Assembly: GCA_017983615.1 (NCBI GenBank) | Contig: JAGOBB010000001.1 | Span: 248,001-312,000, forward strand | DNA: 64,000 nucleotides | Direction of reading: 5' to 3' | From: Azonexus sp. | GTDB taxonomy: Bacteria; Pseudomonadota; Gammaproteobacteria; Burkholderiales; Rhodocyclaceae | Shown: piece by piece, positions 25,337 to 36,508 of the stretch | Numbering within the stretch: position 1 is the first letter of the stretch | Layout: the number at the start of each line of letters is the position of its first letter | Program-made: the position numbers and the translations under genes | Notes under the pieces: generated by a model | Seen by the model: only the letters and a program-made list of their open reading frames with translations | The model's database searches: none | What the model was told of the DNA's origin: nothing

Positions 25337-25687
25337 ATGAAAAAAGCCCTATTGCCGATCGGCATTATGGTATTGCTAGCCAGCCCGGCCATGGCTGATC
25401 CCGGCGCATTTTTCGGTATCACTTACAATTTTTCCGGCTCAGTCGGTTTGTCGCTAAAGGTTCTGTCCAACAACAAGGAAGATCGCGGCGTCGTCGGAGC
25501 AGGTGTTTCCTATTTTCCGATGACCAACAAATTCGGCCTTGACGCCAGCGCCGGCTACCTTTTCCAGAATGGCGCAGTCACCGCTGGCTGGGACTTCCTG
25601 CAGAACTCACCGCAAGTGGGTATCGGCTTCGTCAACACCAAGTCGTCCAGCAACAACCCGCCGCCCCCGCCACCGCCTGACGATTGA
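25337..25687 (+). CDS. Small exported protein with polyproline tail
   Basis: A 116-residue protein with a signal peptide (ending ASPAMAD) and a short beta-rich body (AFFGITYNFSGSVGLSLKV, GLDASAGYLFQNGAVTAGWDF) reminiscent of a few outer-membrane beta strands. It ends in seven prolines and two aspartates. The ATG follows AAAGGAG. I do not recognise a family. Monocistronic, with its own strong terminator. Confidence 0.7.
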   Translation: MKKALLPIGIMVLLASPAMADPGAFFGITYNFSGSVGLSLKVLSNNKEDRGVVGAGVSYFPMTNKFGLDASAGYLFQNGAVTAGWDFLQNSPQVGIGFVNTKSSSNNPPPPPPPDD

Positions 25688-25710
25688 TTTATTCAAGGGC
25701 AATATACAAA

Positions 25711-25740
25711 AAAGGCCGCCAGCACTGGCGGCCTTTTTTT
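25711..25740. terminator. Strong bidirectional terminator
   Basis: AGGCCGCC/GGCGGCCT stem with a 5-6 base loop, an A run on the left and a T run on the right. It serves the small exported-protein gene and the convergent riboflavin synthase gene. Confidence 0.92.
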
Positions 25741-25749
25741 GCTCGATGG

Positions 25750-26346
25750 TCAACCCGTTGAAACGGCGCTGAGCAGGCGTTCACAGTAGCGTGCGATCAG
25801 GTCGACTTCGAGGTTGACCTTGCTGCCCGGCTGCAGCCGACCGAGGGTGGTGTTTTCCAGCGTATGAGGAATCAGGTTGATGGTGAAGTCGGTACCGTCG
25901 ACCGCGTTGGTGGTCAGGCTGGTGCCATCGACGGCGACCGAACCCTTGCGCGCGATGTACTTGGCGATTTCCTTCGGGGCGCGGATTTCGAGCAGGCGGT
26001 TGTCGCCGACCGGGTCGAAGCGCAGGACCTCGCCGACGCCGTCAACGTGGCCGGAGACCAGATGGCCGCCGATAACGTCGGACAGCTTCAGCGCCTTTTC
26101 CAGGTTGACCGGCCCGGGTTCGGCCAGGCCGACGGTGCAGGACAAGGTTTCCGGCGAGACGTCGACCATGAAATTGTTGCCGTCCTTGCCAACCACGGTC
26201 AGGCAGACGCCGTTGTGGGCGATCGAATCGCCGAGCGCGACGTCGTCGATGTTCAGCCGGCCGGCCTCGACATGCAGCCGGAAACCGGCTTCGCGGGGAG
26301 TCAGTTGGGTAATGCGGCCAACCGCCGCGACGATTCCAGAAAACAT
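25750..26346 (-). CDS. ribE: Riboflavin synthase, alpha chain
   Basis: A 198-residue protein with two lumazine-binding repeats. It begins with the diagnostic MFSGIV, has GVCLTVV and VSPETLS in repeat 1, and SGHVDGVGEV, VDGTSLTTN and LIPHTLENTT around repeat 2. It dismutates two 6,7-dimethyl-8-ribityllumazine molecules to riboflavin. The start at 26346 is fixed by the conserved N-terminus. No FMN riboswitch is visible upstream. Confidence 0.96.
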   Translation of the reverse strand: MFSGIVAAVGRITQLTPREAGFRLHVEAGRLNIDDVALGDSIAHNGVCLTVVGKDGNNFMVDVSPETLSCTVGLAEPGPVNLEKALKLSDVIGGHLVSGHVDGVGEVLRFDPVGDNRLLEIRAPKEIAKYIARKGSVAVDGTSLTTNAVDGTDFTINLIPHTLENTTLGRLQPGSKVNLEVDLIARYCERLLSAVSTG

Positions 26347-26438
26347 GGCAGCCCCTGCTGTACGCAAAAGGCGGACTTTATCACGCCCGGCGGGCGGGGC
26401 TGCCGGTGCAGCCCTGGTCGATCAATCTGCGCGGTAGT

Positions 26439-28760
26439 TCAGCGCGGCCCGCGTTCGTCGTCGTGGCGACGGCGCGAATCGCCCTGGCCGCCCCCTGGCG
26501 CTGCCGGCTGACGGGGAGGTTCGGCCCGTTGCTGATGCATCTCGCGTTGAGGCTGAGATGGCGGCGCCCGGAATTCCGGCGTCGGCTGACGTGGCGGCTC
26601 CATACGTTGCGCCGGCATCTCGCGCTGCGGTTGCGGCATCGGCGCACGGACTTCGGGTGCAGGCTGACGGGGTGGCTCCATCCGTTGCACCGGCATTTCG
26701 CGTTGGGGTTGCGGTATCGGGGCGCGGACTTCGGGCGCCGGCTGGCGGGGCGGCTCCATCCGTTGCACCGGCAATTCGCGTTGCGGCTGCGGCATCGGCT
26801 GGACTTCCCGCGGTGGCTCGGCCCGGCGTTGCGGCTCCGTCGGCATGACACCGGGTGCTTCGCGCTGGCTGTTGCGTTCGGGCCGCGGCATGTCGCGTGG
26901 CGTGTCACGCTGCATGTCGCCTGGGTTCTCGCGCCGGAATTCCCGCGGCGCCCCCGGCTGAATTTCGCGCGTGCCGGATGGCGGCGCTTCGCGGCGCTGC
27001 ATGCGCTCTTCCGGTTGGCCGCGCAGACGGGCATCGCGCTCGGCATCGCGCGATTCGGGACGAACGACTTCCGGCCGTTGCACGGGCGGTGTCGGCTGAC
27101 GCAACGGGGCCGCTTCCGGTTGGGCCTCGAGCGTCCGGCCAAATGCGTCACGGCGTGATTCGGCCGGGGCCGGGCGCTCGCTCTGGGGCGGCGGCAGGAT
27201 GCGGCGGCTGGATGGGGTTTCGTCGGTGGTCGGCGGACGCGGTTCTTCGCTCCGGCGCCGTTCGGGGATTTCACGTCCGCCGGTCGAGTGGCGCGGGGCG
27301 GTTTCCTGGAGCGGGGCGGCCGGCGGCGGTTCGCGGCGAGCGTTGTCGCGACCCGTATCGCGCGTTCTCGGGCCGGCGCCTTCCTGGCGTTGCTCGTCGC
27401 GGCGCCCGTCGCGACCGACGAAGCCGTTGCGCTCGCCGTCACGCGGGCGGCTGGCCGCCGTTGGCGGGGCGATCCAGTTGGCCCCGGGGGTCTGGCTGGC
27501 GGTCGGTGCGCGTTCGAGTTCGCGGCGATCGGTGCGGTGGATCTGGTCACGCGAGATGTGCCGACCTTCGCGCAGCAGATTGGCCGGAACGACTGTCAGG
27601 GCACGCGGCGAATCGCGGTAGGCATAGCGTTCGCGGTGTTCGCCACGCTCATGGTCGCGGACCGCCCGCTGGATGACGGTGACGTTGTGCACGTGGGTGA
27701 CGTTGACCCGCTCGACGTAGCGATGACTGTGGCGATGACCCGGCACGTAAACTTCGCGCGGGGCGAGCGGGAACCAGCCGACGGCCGGGGCGGCGCCGAA
27801 GCTGAAGCTGACGCTCCAACCGGGGTTGCCAACCCAGGAGACCAGTGCCGGCGCATAGACCGGGCGCGGCGCCAGCCGGCCGGGAACCCAGGCCCAGCGC
27901 CCGTGGATGATCGCCCAACGGCCGTAATGGAAGGGCGCGAAGCCCCACGGTGCCTGGTCGATCCACGTCCAGCCCCAGGGCGCAACCCAGGCCCAGCGGC
28001 CGTCGCGGTAGGGCGCCCAGTCGTCGGCGACGCCGCGCGGATACCAGACGGTGCCGTAGTCGGGCGCTGACTGCCAGTCGCCGTAGGCGTCGAGGTCCTG
28101 ATAGCCGGTCATGTGCGGCGAGACGTGGCGGCGGGCTGTCGTGGCCAGCGTGGCGTTTTCGCGGGCTGCGACCCAGCGGTCGAAGGCATCCTGGTTCCCG
28201 TCGCCGTCGAGGCGCTCCCGGCCGTCGCTCCAGCGGCTCAGCTTCTGGCCAGCGGCCAGGGGCATCTCGCGCTGGCGGTCGTCGAAGGTGGCGCGACCGG
28301 CCTGGACGGTCAGCTCGCTGTGATCGCCGCGGACATCGATGCGGTAGCGGCCCGGGGTCAGGAAGCGAACCAGGCCTTCCGGCGTGGTGACGACAACGTC
28401 GTCGACCTGGTCGCGGTCCAGAATGCTGACCGCCAGACTGCCGTCGTTGACGCGAACATCGACTCGGGCGTCATCAACAACCGCAAACTCGACCTGGCTG
28501 TCATCGCCAAGCCGGTAGGCGGTCGATCCGACCCAGACTTCGGCCCGGCCGCGCCGCCCGGTCTCCAGGATGGCGCCGCTGCTGATCGGCCAGTTCAGCG
28601 TGGCCGGTTCGGCCTGAATGCTACGGTCGGCCCGAAAAAAGACCTCATTTTCAAAAACTGCGAGGCGGCCGACGCGGGCCGGCGGGTCGTCCTGTGCCAC
28701 GGCCGGCAAGGCGACCAGCAGCAGGGCGGCGACGAAAATTCGTTGGAGGGTTTGCAGCAT
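26439..28760 (-). CDS. FecR-like/DUF6600 exported protein with repetitive Pro/Gln/Arg tail
   Basis: A 773-residue protein with a signal peptide (LQRIFVAALLLVALPAVAQ). Residues about 30-220 resemble a FecR domain (AEVWVGSTAYRLGDDSQVEF, GRYRIDVRGDHSELTVQAG). A Trp/Tyr-rich middle (WAPYRDGRWAWVAPWGWTW) is typical of DUF6600 proteins. The long C-terminal half is Arg/Pro/Gln-rich, with about four 26-residue repeats built on QREMPVQRMEPPRQPAPE. A dispersed-element copy lies in the N-terminal coding part (VFFRADRSIQAE). The start at 28760 follows GGGAG. Function unknown; envelope surface role inferred. Confidence 0.78.
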   Translation of the reverse strand: MLQTLQRIFVAALLLVALPAVAQDDPPARVGRLAVFENEVFFRADRSIQAEPATLNWPISSGAILETGRRGRAEVWVGSTAYRLGDDSQVEFAVVDDARVDVRVNDGSLAVSILDRDQVDDVVVTTPEGLVRFLTPGRYRIDVRGDHSELTVQAGRATFDDRQREMPLAAGQKLSRWSDGRERLDGDGNQDAFDRWVAARENATLATTARRHVSPHMTGYQDLDAYGDWQSAPDYGTVWYPRGVADDWAPYRDGRWAWVAPWGWTWIDQAPWGFAPFHYGRWAIIHGRWAWVPGRLAPRPVYAPALVSWVGNPGWSVSFSFGAAPAVGWFPLAPREVYVPGHRHSHRYVERVNVTHVHNVTVIQRAVRDHERGEHRERYAYRDSPRALTVVPANLLREGRHISRDQIHRTDRRELERAPTASQTPGANWIAPPTAASRPRDGERNGFVGRDGRRDEQRQEGAGPRTRDTGRDNARREPPPAAPLQETAPRHSTGGREIPERRRSEEPRPPTTDETPSSRRILPPPQSERPAPAESRRDAFGRTLEAQPEAAPLRQPTPPVQRPEVVRPESRDAERDARLRGQPEERMQRREAPPSGTREIQPGAPREFRRENPGDMQRDTPRDMPRPERNSQREAPGVMPTEPQRRAEPPREVQPMPQPQRELPVQRMEPPRQPAPEVRAPIPQPQREMPVQRMEPPRQPAPEVRAPMPQPQREMPAQRMEPPRQPTPEFRAPPSQPQREMHQQRAEPPRQPAAPGGGQGDSRRRHDDERGPR
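26536..26800 (-). repeat. 78-bp tandem coding repeats in the FecR-like gene
   Basis: Units begin near 26536, 26614, 26692 and 26770 with a period of 78 bases (26 codons), so they stay in frame. Copies differ mainly by substitutions. Copy-number change would alter the length of the Pro/Gln/Arg tail. Confidence 0.8.
28617..28657 (+). repeat. Dispersed ~40-bp element, copy 5 (inside the FecR-like gene)
   Basis: AATGCTACGGTCGG, then an A run and a second A-rich end (TTTTCAAAAA). Read antisense in the gene as VFFRADRSIQ, in frame, in the first part of the mature protein. Confidence 0.85.
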
Positions 28761-28888
28761 CGTGGTGCTCCCGAAGCAGATCATGCCCGCGCCAAGTGGC
28801 GAGCGATAGGGCAATCAACGCATGATCGCGCAAATGGATGCAGCAAGGCACCCGGAAAATCGTTGCAAAATGTTGCCAGCCAGGCGGG

Positions 28889-30601
28889 TCAGCCGTTACC
28901 GCTCTCGATGCCGTACTTCTTGGCGACGGTGGCATACAGTTCGCGGGCCGAGGCCACCTTGGGACTTTTGCGGTCCTTGCGCTGGGCGCGGTTCAGGTAG
29001 TCCAGGGCGCGCCCGGCCAGTTCGTTGTCCCAGCCCTTCTTGTCGAGCAGCGTGAAGATGGCCTTGGCGGCATTGACCAGGAACTGCAGGTTGGGTACCT
29101 GCTCGGCGGCCTGGATCAGCAGCTGGACAGCGCCTTCGAGATCGCCACTGCGCGCCGCCATGACGCCCTTGTTGTTGAGTTCGACGATTTCCTTGCCGAC
29201 CTGCTCAAGCAGCGCCTTGCCGGCATCAGGCTGGCCGGTTTTGGCGAAAACGTTGGTGATGTGGTCGATCAGGTGGGTGTCTTCGTGATTCTCCGCCGCT
29301 ACCTGGCGCATGATCCGGCCAGCCGCTTCCTGCTTGCCGGTGGCGTAGCAGGCATGGGCCAGATCGACGGCCAGCCGTTGCGAGGCGTGCCGACCCTTGT
29401 CGGCAGCCTCGGTGACGATGGTCTGCTGCAAAGCCAGGGCCTGATCGACCAGGCCCTTGGCTTTCTCGGTGGCGCCTTCAGCATGCAGGCACAGGCTTTC
29501 GGTGACCAGCGCCGCCAGCTCGGCCTGCTTGTCGCCGCGCAGTTCGCGCTTCATCTCGGCGGCAATCTTGCGCGAGGCGGCGACGTCGCCGCGCTCGACC
29601 AGCACCCGCGACAGGTTGGCGAAATCGTCGGCCGTCCGCAGGCTCGACCCCTTGCTGCGCTCGATGACCTTGCCGTAGGCCTTTTCGGCCGCCAGCAGAT
29701 CCTTGTTGCGGGCGGCCACATCGCCGACCAGCCTTTGCCGTACGGTGTTGTGCGGCGAGGCATCGGCGCCCCGCTGCAGGGTTTGTTGCGCTTCCTGCAA
29801 CCGCCCCTGCGCTTCGTGCACGGAAGCGAGGAAATCATAGGCCGAGAGGAATTCCGGCGCATCCTGCGTCACCTGTTCGGCCAGCTGTTCGGCTTCGTCG
29901 AGCGCGCCGCGGTCACGCAGCGCGGTGGCCAGGCCCATCTTGGCCCAGGGCACGACGCGCCCTTCGAGCACCCGCCGGAAAACTTCCTCGGCTTCCCGCG
30001 TCCGCCCCAGCTGATGCAGGAACTCGCCCTTGAAACGCAGGGCGTCGTACATGTAGGTGGGTTGTTGCTGGATGACGCGATCGCAGGCGGCAATCGCCTC
30101 CTGCAGGGAACCGCGCTCAATCTGCTCATAGATCCGGCTGAGCACATGCTTCTTGTAAATCGCCTTGACCAGCCGGGCCTGCAATTGCTCGGCGGTAAAC
30201 GGCTTGATCAGGTAATCGTCCGGCGCCAGTTCGGCCAGTGCTACGACATTGGTGTAGCCGCGTTCGCTGGTGATGATCATGTACACCGTGGACAGCGGAA
30301 TGAGGTGGGCATGGCGCAACTCTTCGAGCAGTTGCTGGCCGTCGCGGCCGTCGTCGAGCACGAAATCGGAGAGGATGATGTCGAAGCGGTTGCTCTTGAC
30401 CTGGCGGATCACCTCGGCCGAATTGCCAGCACCATGCACCATCGTCACGCTCAGCGCGCCGAGCATCAGCCGCAAGGCATCGCGCGCCGGCGCATGGCGG
30501 TCGACGATCAGGACTCTCTTCTTGGTCAGCGCCTGCTGCAAAACCAGCAGCATCTCCTCGTTGTCGAGCGCGCTGACGCCTTTGGCTTGGCTTGTGCTCA
30601 T
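28889..30601 (-). CDS. Receiver-domain protein with TPR repeats
   Basis: A 570-residue cytoplasmic protein. An N-terminal response-regulator receiver (about 27-145) has acidic D34, phosphoacceptor D79 in IILSDFVLDD, and K133 in LIKPF. It is followed by about ten TPR helices (AEEVFRRVLEGRVVPWAKMG, LDEAEQLAEQVTQDAPEFLS and others). No DNA-binding or enzymatic output domain is visible, so phosphorylation probably alters protein binding. Similar receiver-TPR proteins occur in motility or surface signalling. The start at 30601 is divergent from mnmG across 118 bases. Confidence 0.88.
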   Translation of the reverse strand: MSTSQAKGVSALDNEEMLLVLQQALTKKRVLIVDRHAPARDALRLMLGALSVTMVHGAGNSAEVIRQVKSNRFDIILSDFVLDDGRDGQQLLEELRHAHLIPLSTVYMIITSERGYTNVVALAELAPDDYLIKPFTAEQLQARLVKAIYKKHVLSRIYEQIERGSLQEAIAACDRVIQQQPTYMYDALRFKGEFLHQLGRTREAEEVFRRVLEGRVVPWAKMGLATALRDRGALDEAEQLAEQVTQDAPEFLSAYDFLASVHEAQGRLQEAQQTLQRGADASPHNTVRQRLVGDVAARNKDLLAAEKAYGKVIERSKGSSLRTADDFANLSRVLVERGDVAASRKIAAEMKRELRGDKQAELAALVTESLCLHAEGATEKAKGLVDQALALQQTIVTEAADKGRHASQRLAVDLAHACYATGKQEAAGRIMRQVAAENHEDTHLIDHITNVFAKTGQPDAGKALLEQVGKEIVELNNKGVMAARSGDLEGAVQLLIQAAEQVPNLQFLVNAAKAIFTLLDKKGWDNELAGRALDYLNRAQRKDRKSPKVASARELYATVAKKYGIESGNG

Positions 30602-30719
30602 CGTCGCCAAGTTACTGCACTTCGCTGGACAGGGCAACAAAGCGGCAAAAACCTGTGCTATTTCAGCGCCCTGAAGTAAAATCTGCGGTCCGCTACTGCA
30701 CTGCAACAATCCCATTCCG

Positions 30720-32624
30720 ATGCTCTATCCCACCCGTTTCGATGTCATCGTCGTCGGCGGCGGCCACGCCGGCACTGAGGCTGCGCTTGCCGCGGCACGG
30801 GCGGGTGCGAACACGCTGCTGCTGACGCACAACCTCGACACGCTGGGGGCGATGAGCTGCAACCCGTCGATCGGCGGCATCGGCAAGGGCCACCTGGTCC
30901 GCGAGGTCGATGCGCTGGGCGGCGCCATGGCAGCGGCGACCGACGAAGCGGGCATCCAGTTCCGCATCCTCAACGCCTCGAAAGGTCCGGCGGTGCGTGC
31001 CACCCGCGCCCAGGCCGACCGCGTGCTGTACAAGCAGGCGATCCGTTCGCGACTGGAAAACCAGCCGAATCTGACCATTTTTGCCGAAGCCTGCGACGAC
31101 CTGATCGTCGAAGGTGAGCGTGTCGCCGGCGCGGTCACCCAGCTCGGCATCCGCTTCCTGGCCGACGCCGTCGTGCTGACCGCCGGCACCTTCCTCAACG
31201 GCAAGATCCACGTCGGGCTGGAGAACTACACCGGCGGCCGGATGGGCGATCCGCCCTCGGTCTCGCTGGCCGCCCGGCTGAAGGAACTGCAGCTGCCGCA
31301 GGGCCGCCTGAAGACCGGCACGCCGCCGCGTCTCGATGGCAAGACCATCGATTTCTCGGTGATGGAGGAGCAGCACTCGGACAATCCTTTGCCGGTGTTT
31401 TCCTTCCTCGGCAATGCCGGCCAGCACCCGAAGCAGCTGCCGTGCTGGATCACCGAAACCAACGAACGCACGCACGACATCATCCGCAGCGGCCTCGACC
31501 GCTCGCCGATGTACACCGGCGTCATCGAAGGGGTCGGGCCGCGCTACTGCCCGTCGATCGAGGACAAGATCCACCGCTTCGCCGACAAGGATCGTCACAA
31601 CGTCTTCCTCGAACCGGAAGGCCTGACCACGCACGAGATCTACCCGAACGGCGTGTCGACCAGCCTGCCCTTCGACATCCAGCTGGCCCTGGTGCGCTCG
31701 ATCCGCGGCATGGAAAACGTGCACATCCTGCGCCCCGGCTATGCCATCGAGTACGATTTCTACGACCCGCGCGGGCTGAAGGACACCCTGGAAAGCAAGG
31801 CCATCAACGGCCTGTTCTTCGCTGGCCAGATCAACGGCACGACCGGCTACGAAGAAGCCGCCGCCCAGGGCCTGTTGGCCGGCATCAACGCCGTGAATTA
31901 CGTCAAGGGCCGCGACGGCTGGTGCCCGAAGCGCAACGAGGCTTACCTCGGCGTGCTGGTCGACGACCTGATCACCCGCGGCGTGTCCGATCCCTACCGG
32001 ATGTTCACCAGCCGCGCCGAATACCGGCTGAGCCTGCGCGAGGACAACGCCGACCTCCGTCTGACCGAACAGGGCAGGGCGCTCGGCCTGGTCGATGACA
32101 CCCGCTGGGCCGCCTTCAGCCGCAAGCGCGACGCCATCGCCGCCGAGCAGGAACGCCTGAAAACGACCTGGGTCAATCCGAAGATCACGCCAGTCGAAGA
32201 CTGCATCCGCGTGCTGGGCAAGGCCATCGAACACGAATACAACCTGTTCGAACTGCTGCGCCGGCCCGAAGTGAGCTACGAAGCGCTGCTGACGCTGGAA
32301 TGCTACGGTCGGCCCGAAATTTCGGCCAAAATCGACATGGACCCGGCGGTCGTCGAACAGCTCGAAATTTCTGCCAAGTACCAGGGCTACATCGACCGCC
32401 AGGCCGAGGAAGTCGCCAAGTCGGCCAGCTACGAGAACATGGCGCTGCCCACCGATCTCAACTACGGCTCCGTGGCCGGACTGTCCAATGAGGTCAAGCA
32501 GAAGCTCGCCCAGCACAAGCCGCAGACCATCGGCCAGGCTTCGCGTATACAGGGCATCACGCCGGCTGCCATTTCGCTGCTGCTGATCCACCTAAAGCGC
32601 CACAACCTGTCGCAAGCCGCATGA
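30720..32624 (+). CDS. mnmG: tRNA uridine-5-carboxymethylaminomethyl modification enzyme MnmG
   Basis: A 634-residue FAD protein. The Rossmann motif [14 protein letters not shown] at the N-terminus, [23 protein letters not shown], and the C-terminal SGLSNEV and [18 protein letters not shown] segments identify MnmG/GidA, which with MnmE modifies the wobble uridine of several tRNAs. A dispersed element at 32299-32336 encodes [13 protein letters not shown], which makes the loop before the C-terminal helices several residues longer than in E. coli as I recall that sequence. First gene of a tightly overlapping operon with rsmG, parA and parB. Confidence 0.98.
   Translation: MLYPTRFDVIVVGGGHAGTEAALAAARAGANTLLLTHNLDTLGAMSCNPSIGGIGKGHLVREVDALGGAMAAATDEAGIQFRILNASKGPAVRATRAQADRVLYKQAIRSRLENQPNLTIFAEACDDLIVEGERVAGAVTQLGIRFLADAVVLTAGTFLNGKIHVGLENYTGGRMGDPPSVSLAARLKELQLPQGRLKTGTPPRLDGKTIDFSVMEEQHSDNPLPVFSFLGNAGQHPKQLPCWITETNERTHDIIRSGLDRSPMYTGVIEGVGPRYCPSIEDKIHRFADKDRHNVFLEPEGLTTHEIYPNGVSTSLPFDIQLALVRSIRGMENVHILRPGYAIEYDFYDPRGLKDTLESKAINGLFFAGQINGTTGYEEAAAQGLLAGINAVNYVKGRDGWCPKRNEAYLGVLVDDLITRGVSDPYRMFTSRAEYRLSLREDNADLRLTEQGRALGLVDDTRWAAFSRKRDAIAAEQERLKTTWVNPKITPVEDCIRVLGKAIEHEYNLFELLRRPEVSYEALLTLECYGRPEISAKIDMDPAVVEQLEISAKYQGYIDRQAEEVAKSASYENMALPTDLNYGSVAGLSNEVKQKLAQHKPQTIGQASRIQGITPAAISLLLIHLKRHNLSQAA
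32299..32336 (+). repeat. Dispersed ~40-bp element, copy 6 (inside mnmG)
   Basis: AATGCTACGGTCGGCC, then GAAATTTCGGCCAAAATC. Translated in frame as [12 protein letters not shown]. The central GGCC-GAAATTTC-GGCC part is nearly self-complementary. Confidence 0.92.
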
Positions 32625-33238
32625 GCCAGCACTCACTATCTACCGGCCTCGCCGAACTTGGCATCGCCCTGTCTGAAGAAGCGCAGGGCAGGCTGCTCGC
32701 CTTCCGCGACTTGCTGCTCAAGTGGAACAAGACCTACAACCTGACCGCCCTGCGCGATCCGGAACAGGCCATTTCGCACCACCTGCTCGACTCGCTGGCC
32801 GTCCTGCCGCATGTCGGCCCAGGCCCACTGCTCGACGTCGGCAGCGGCGGCGGCCTGCCCGGCATCCCGCTGGCCATCGCCCGACCAGATCTGGCCGTCA
32901 GCATGGTCGACACCGTCCAGAAAAAAACCACCTTCCTGCAGCAGGCTGTCATCGAACTGGGACTGAAGAATGTTACGGTCCACCACGCCCGGGTCGAAGA
33001 AATGCAGGGAAGCTATGCACAAATCAGCTCGCGCGCCTTTGCTGAACTCTGCCTTTTCGTCAGCCTGACCCGCCACCTGCTGGCACCGGACGGCCGCTGG
33101 CTGGCGATGAAGGGCGTGCGACCCGACGACGAACTCAAGGCATTGCCCGCCGACATCACGGTTGAAGCGATCATCCCGCTGACCGTGCCGGGGCTGGATG
33201 CCGAACGACATTTGATTATTTTGAAAGCCGGGTCATGA
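32621..33238 (+). CDS. rsmG: 16S rRNA (guanine-527-N7) methyltransferase RsmG
   Basis: A 205-residue SAM methyltransferase with motif [18 protein letters not shown] and the conserved N-terminal [10 protein letters not shown] stretch. It methylates G527 of 16S rRNA. It starts within the mnmG stop (ATGA overlap) and overlaps parA in the same way, so translation is coupled along the operon. Confidence 0.97.
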   Translation: MSQHSLSTGLAELGIALSEEAQGRLLAFRDLLLKWNKTYNLTALRDPEQAISHHLLDSLAVLPHVGPGPLLDVGSGGGLPGIPLAIARPDLAVSMVDTVQKKTTFLQQAVIELGLKNVTVHHARVEEMQGSYAQISSRAFAELCLFVSLTRHLLAPDGRWLAMKGVRPDDELKALPADITVEAIIPLTVPGLDAERHLIILKAGS

Positions 33239-33996
33239 AAGTACTCGCCATAACCAACCAGAAAGGCGGCGTCGGCAAGACGACCACCGCCGTCAATCTG
33301 GCCGCCTCGCTGGGCGCCGAAGGCAAGCGCGTCCTGCTGATCGACCTCGATCCGCAGGGCAACGCCACCACCGGCGCCGGCATCACCAAGAAGGAAGCGC
33401 TGCCCACCGTCTATCAACTGCTGATTGGTGCGGCAACATTGGCCGAAGTCTGCATCAGCACCGATTTCGCCTTCGACGTGCTACCCGCCAACCGCGAACT
33501 GGCCGGCGCCGAAGTCGAACTGATCGATCTCGACCAGCGCGAATACCGCCTGCGCAACGCCCTGCAGGCCGGCCACGCCGACTACGACTACATCCTGATC
33601 GACTGCCCGCCGGCGCTCAACATGCTGACCGTCAACGGACTGGTCGCCGCCGATTCCGTGCTGATCCCGATGCAGTGCGAATACTACGCACTGGAAGGAC
33701 TGTCCGACCTCGTCGAGACCCTGCGCAAGGTGCGTCACCACCTCAATTCGCGCCTCGAAATCGAGGGCCTGCTGCGCACCATGTACAACGGTCAGAGCAC
33801 GCTGACCCAGCAGGTTTCCAGCGAACTCGAAAGCCACTTCGGCAACAAGGTTTACAAAACCATCGTGCCGCGCAACGTCCGCCTCGCCGAAGCACCGTCC
33901 TACGGCAAGCCGGTCATCGCCTTCGACAAAAACTCAAAGGGTGCGCAAGCCTATTCCGCACTCGCCCAGGAAATTCTCGAAAGGGTCGCCCAATGA
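33235..33996 (+). CDS. parA: Chromosome partitioning ATPase ParA (Soj)
   Basis: A 253-residue ParA/MinD-type ATPase with the deviant Walker [17 protein letters not shown], switch regions [11 protein letters not shown] and [13 protein letters not shown]. With ParB and parS it moves the origin region apart before division. ATGA overlaps join it to rsmG upstream and parB downstream. The position next to mnmG-rsmG suggests the chromosome origin is not far away. Confidence 0.97.
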   Translation: MKVLAITNQKGGVGKTTTAVNLAASLGAEGKRVLLIDLDPQGNATTGAGITKKEALPTVYQLLIGAATLAEVCISTDFAFDVLPANRELAGAEVELIDLDQREYRLRNALQAGHADYDYILIDCPPALNMLTVNGLVAADSVLIPMQCEYYALEGLSDLVETLRKVRHHLNSRLEIEGLLRTMYNGQSTLTQQVSSELESHFGNKVYKTIVPRNVRLAEAPSYGKPVIAFDKNSKGAQAYSALAQEILERVAQ

Positions 33997-34847
33997 TCAA
34001 GATGAAAGGACTCGGCCGCGGCCTCGACGCGCTGCTTTCCGGCAGCGATGCCAAAGCCGAAGACGAACTGCGCAACCTGCCGGTGGAACGCCTGAAGCCC
34101 GGCAAGTACCAGCCGCGCACCCACATGGACCAGGATTCGCTGGCCGAACTGGCCGCCTCGATCAAGGCACAGGGCGTCATGCAGCCGATTCTCGTCCGCG
34201 CCGTCGACAGCACCCCGGGCGCCGAACGCTACGAGATCGTCGCCGGCGAACGCCGCTGGCGCGCCTCACAACTGGCCGGCCTAGCCGAAGTACCGGTGCT
34301 GGTGCGCAGCATTCCCGATGAGCAGGCGCTGGCCATGGCGCTGATCGAAAACATCCAGCGCGAAAACCTCAATCCGCTCGAAGAAGCCCAAGGCCTTCAG
34401 CGCCTGATTGATGAATTCGGCCTGACCCACCAGCAGGCCGCCGATGCCGTCGGCCGCTCCCGCCCGGCCGCCTCGAATCTGCTACGCCTGTTGCAACTGA
34501 CCGCCGCCGTTCAGGAATTGTTGATGTCCGGCAAGCTCGACATGGGCCACGCCCGCGCCTTGCTACCGCTGAACGGCGCCCAGCAGGTCGCCGTCGCTCA
34601 GCGCATCGTCCAGAAGGGCCTATCCGTCCGCGAGGCCGAGCAGCTCGTCCAGCAGATCGTCAATCCGCCGAAGAAGGCAGCCGACAAGCCTGTCGACCGC
34701 GACCTGCTGCGCCTGCAGGAAGATCTTGCTGACGGATTGGGCGCCAACGTCCAGATCCGCACCAATAAGAAGGGCGCCGGCAAGGTCACCATTGAATTCG
34801 GCAGCCTGGAACAACTCGACGGACTGATCAACCGCTTCAAATCGTAA
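33993..34847 (+). CDS. parB: Chromosome partitioning protein ParB (Spo0J)
   Basis: A 284-residue ParB. It has an N-terminal [11 protein letters not shown], the CTPase/ParB box [12 protein letters not shown] and [16 protein letters not shown], a central helix-turn-helix ([21 protein letters not shown]), and a C-terminal dimer domain. It binds parS and spreads along DNA. The ATG at 33993 overlaps the parA stop. No parS palindrome was seen in the window. Confidence 0.96.
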   Translation: MIKMKGLGRGLDALLSGSDAKAEDELRNLPVERLKPGKYQPRTHMDQDSLAELAASIKAQGVMQPILVRAVDSTPGAERYEIVAGERRWRASQLAGLAEVPVLVRSIPDEQALAMALIENIQRENLNPLEEAQGLQRLIDEFGLTHQQAADAVGRSRPAASNLLRLLQLTAAVQELLMSGKLDMGHARALLPLNGAQQVAVAQRIVQKGLSVREAEQLVQQIVNPPKKAADKPVDRDLLRLQEDLADGLGANVQIRTNKKGAGKVTIEFGSLEQLDGLINRFKS

Positions 34848-34910
34848 CCAGTTAAACATTCCGTAACCCTTTGTCTGCAAGGGAAAACCCTTAAATTTTG
34901 CCTAAAAAAA

Positions 34911-34939
34911 TTGACTCATTTATAAGACTTGTTTACACT
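34911..34939 (+). promoter_or_regulatory. Sigma-70-like promoter of the ATP synthase operon
   Basis: TTGACT at 34911-34916 and TACACT at 34934-34939 with a 17-base spacer, in the AT-rich gap after parB. Transcription would start near 34946, about 20 bases before the atpI start. Confidence 0.7.
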
Positions 34940-34965
34940 TGAGCGGTTTTTGATCGGAGCACGTC

Positions 34966-36136
<1,171 letters not shown>

Positions 36137-36198
36137 GTCGTAATACCTGTTTTCTTGTAGTTTTTAACTTTAACCCCGTAACAAACCTACCCTACTGA

Positions 36199-36471
<273 letters not shown>

Positions 36472-36508
36472 TCTGCGCCCCTAAAACGTTTATCACCAGG
36501 AGGTTAGC

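Noticed and set aside
26855-28390. Several long open frames on the plus strand opposite the FecR-like gene
   Set aside because: High GC and low-complexity coding on the minus strand produce shadow frames; they lack ribosome sites and recognisable domains.
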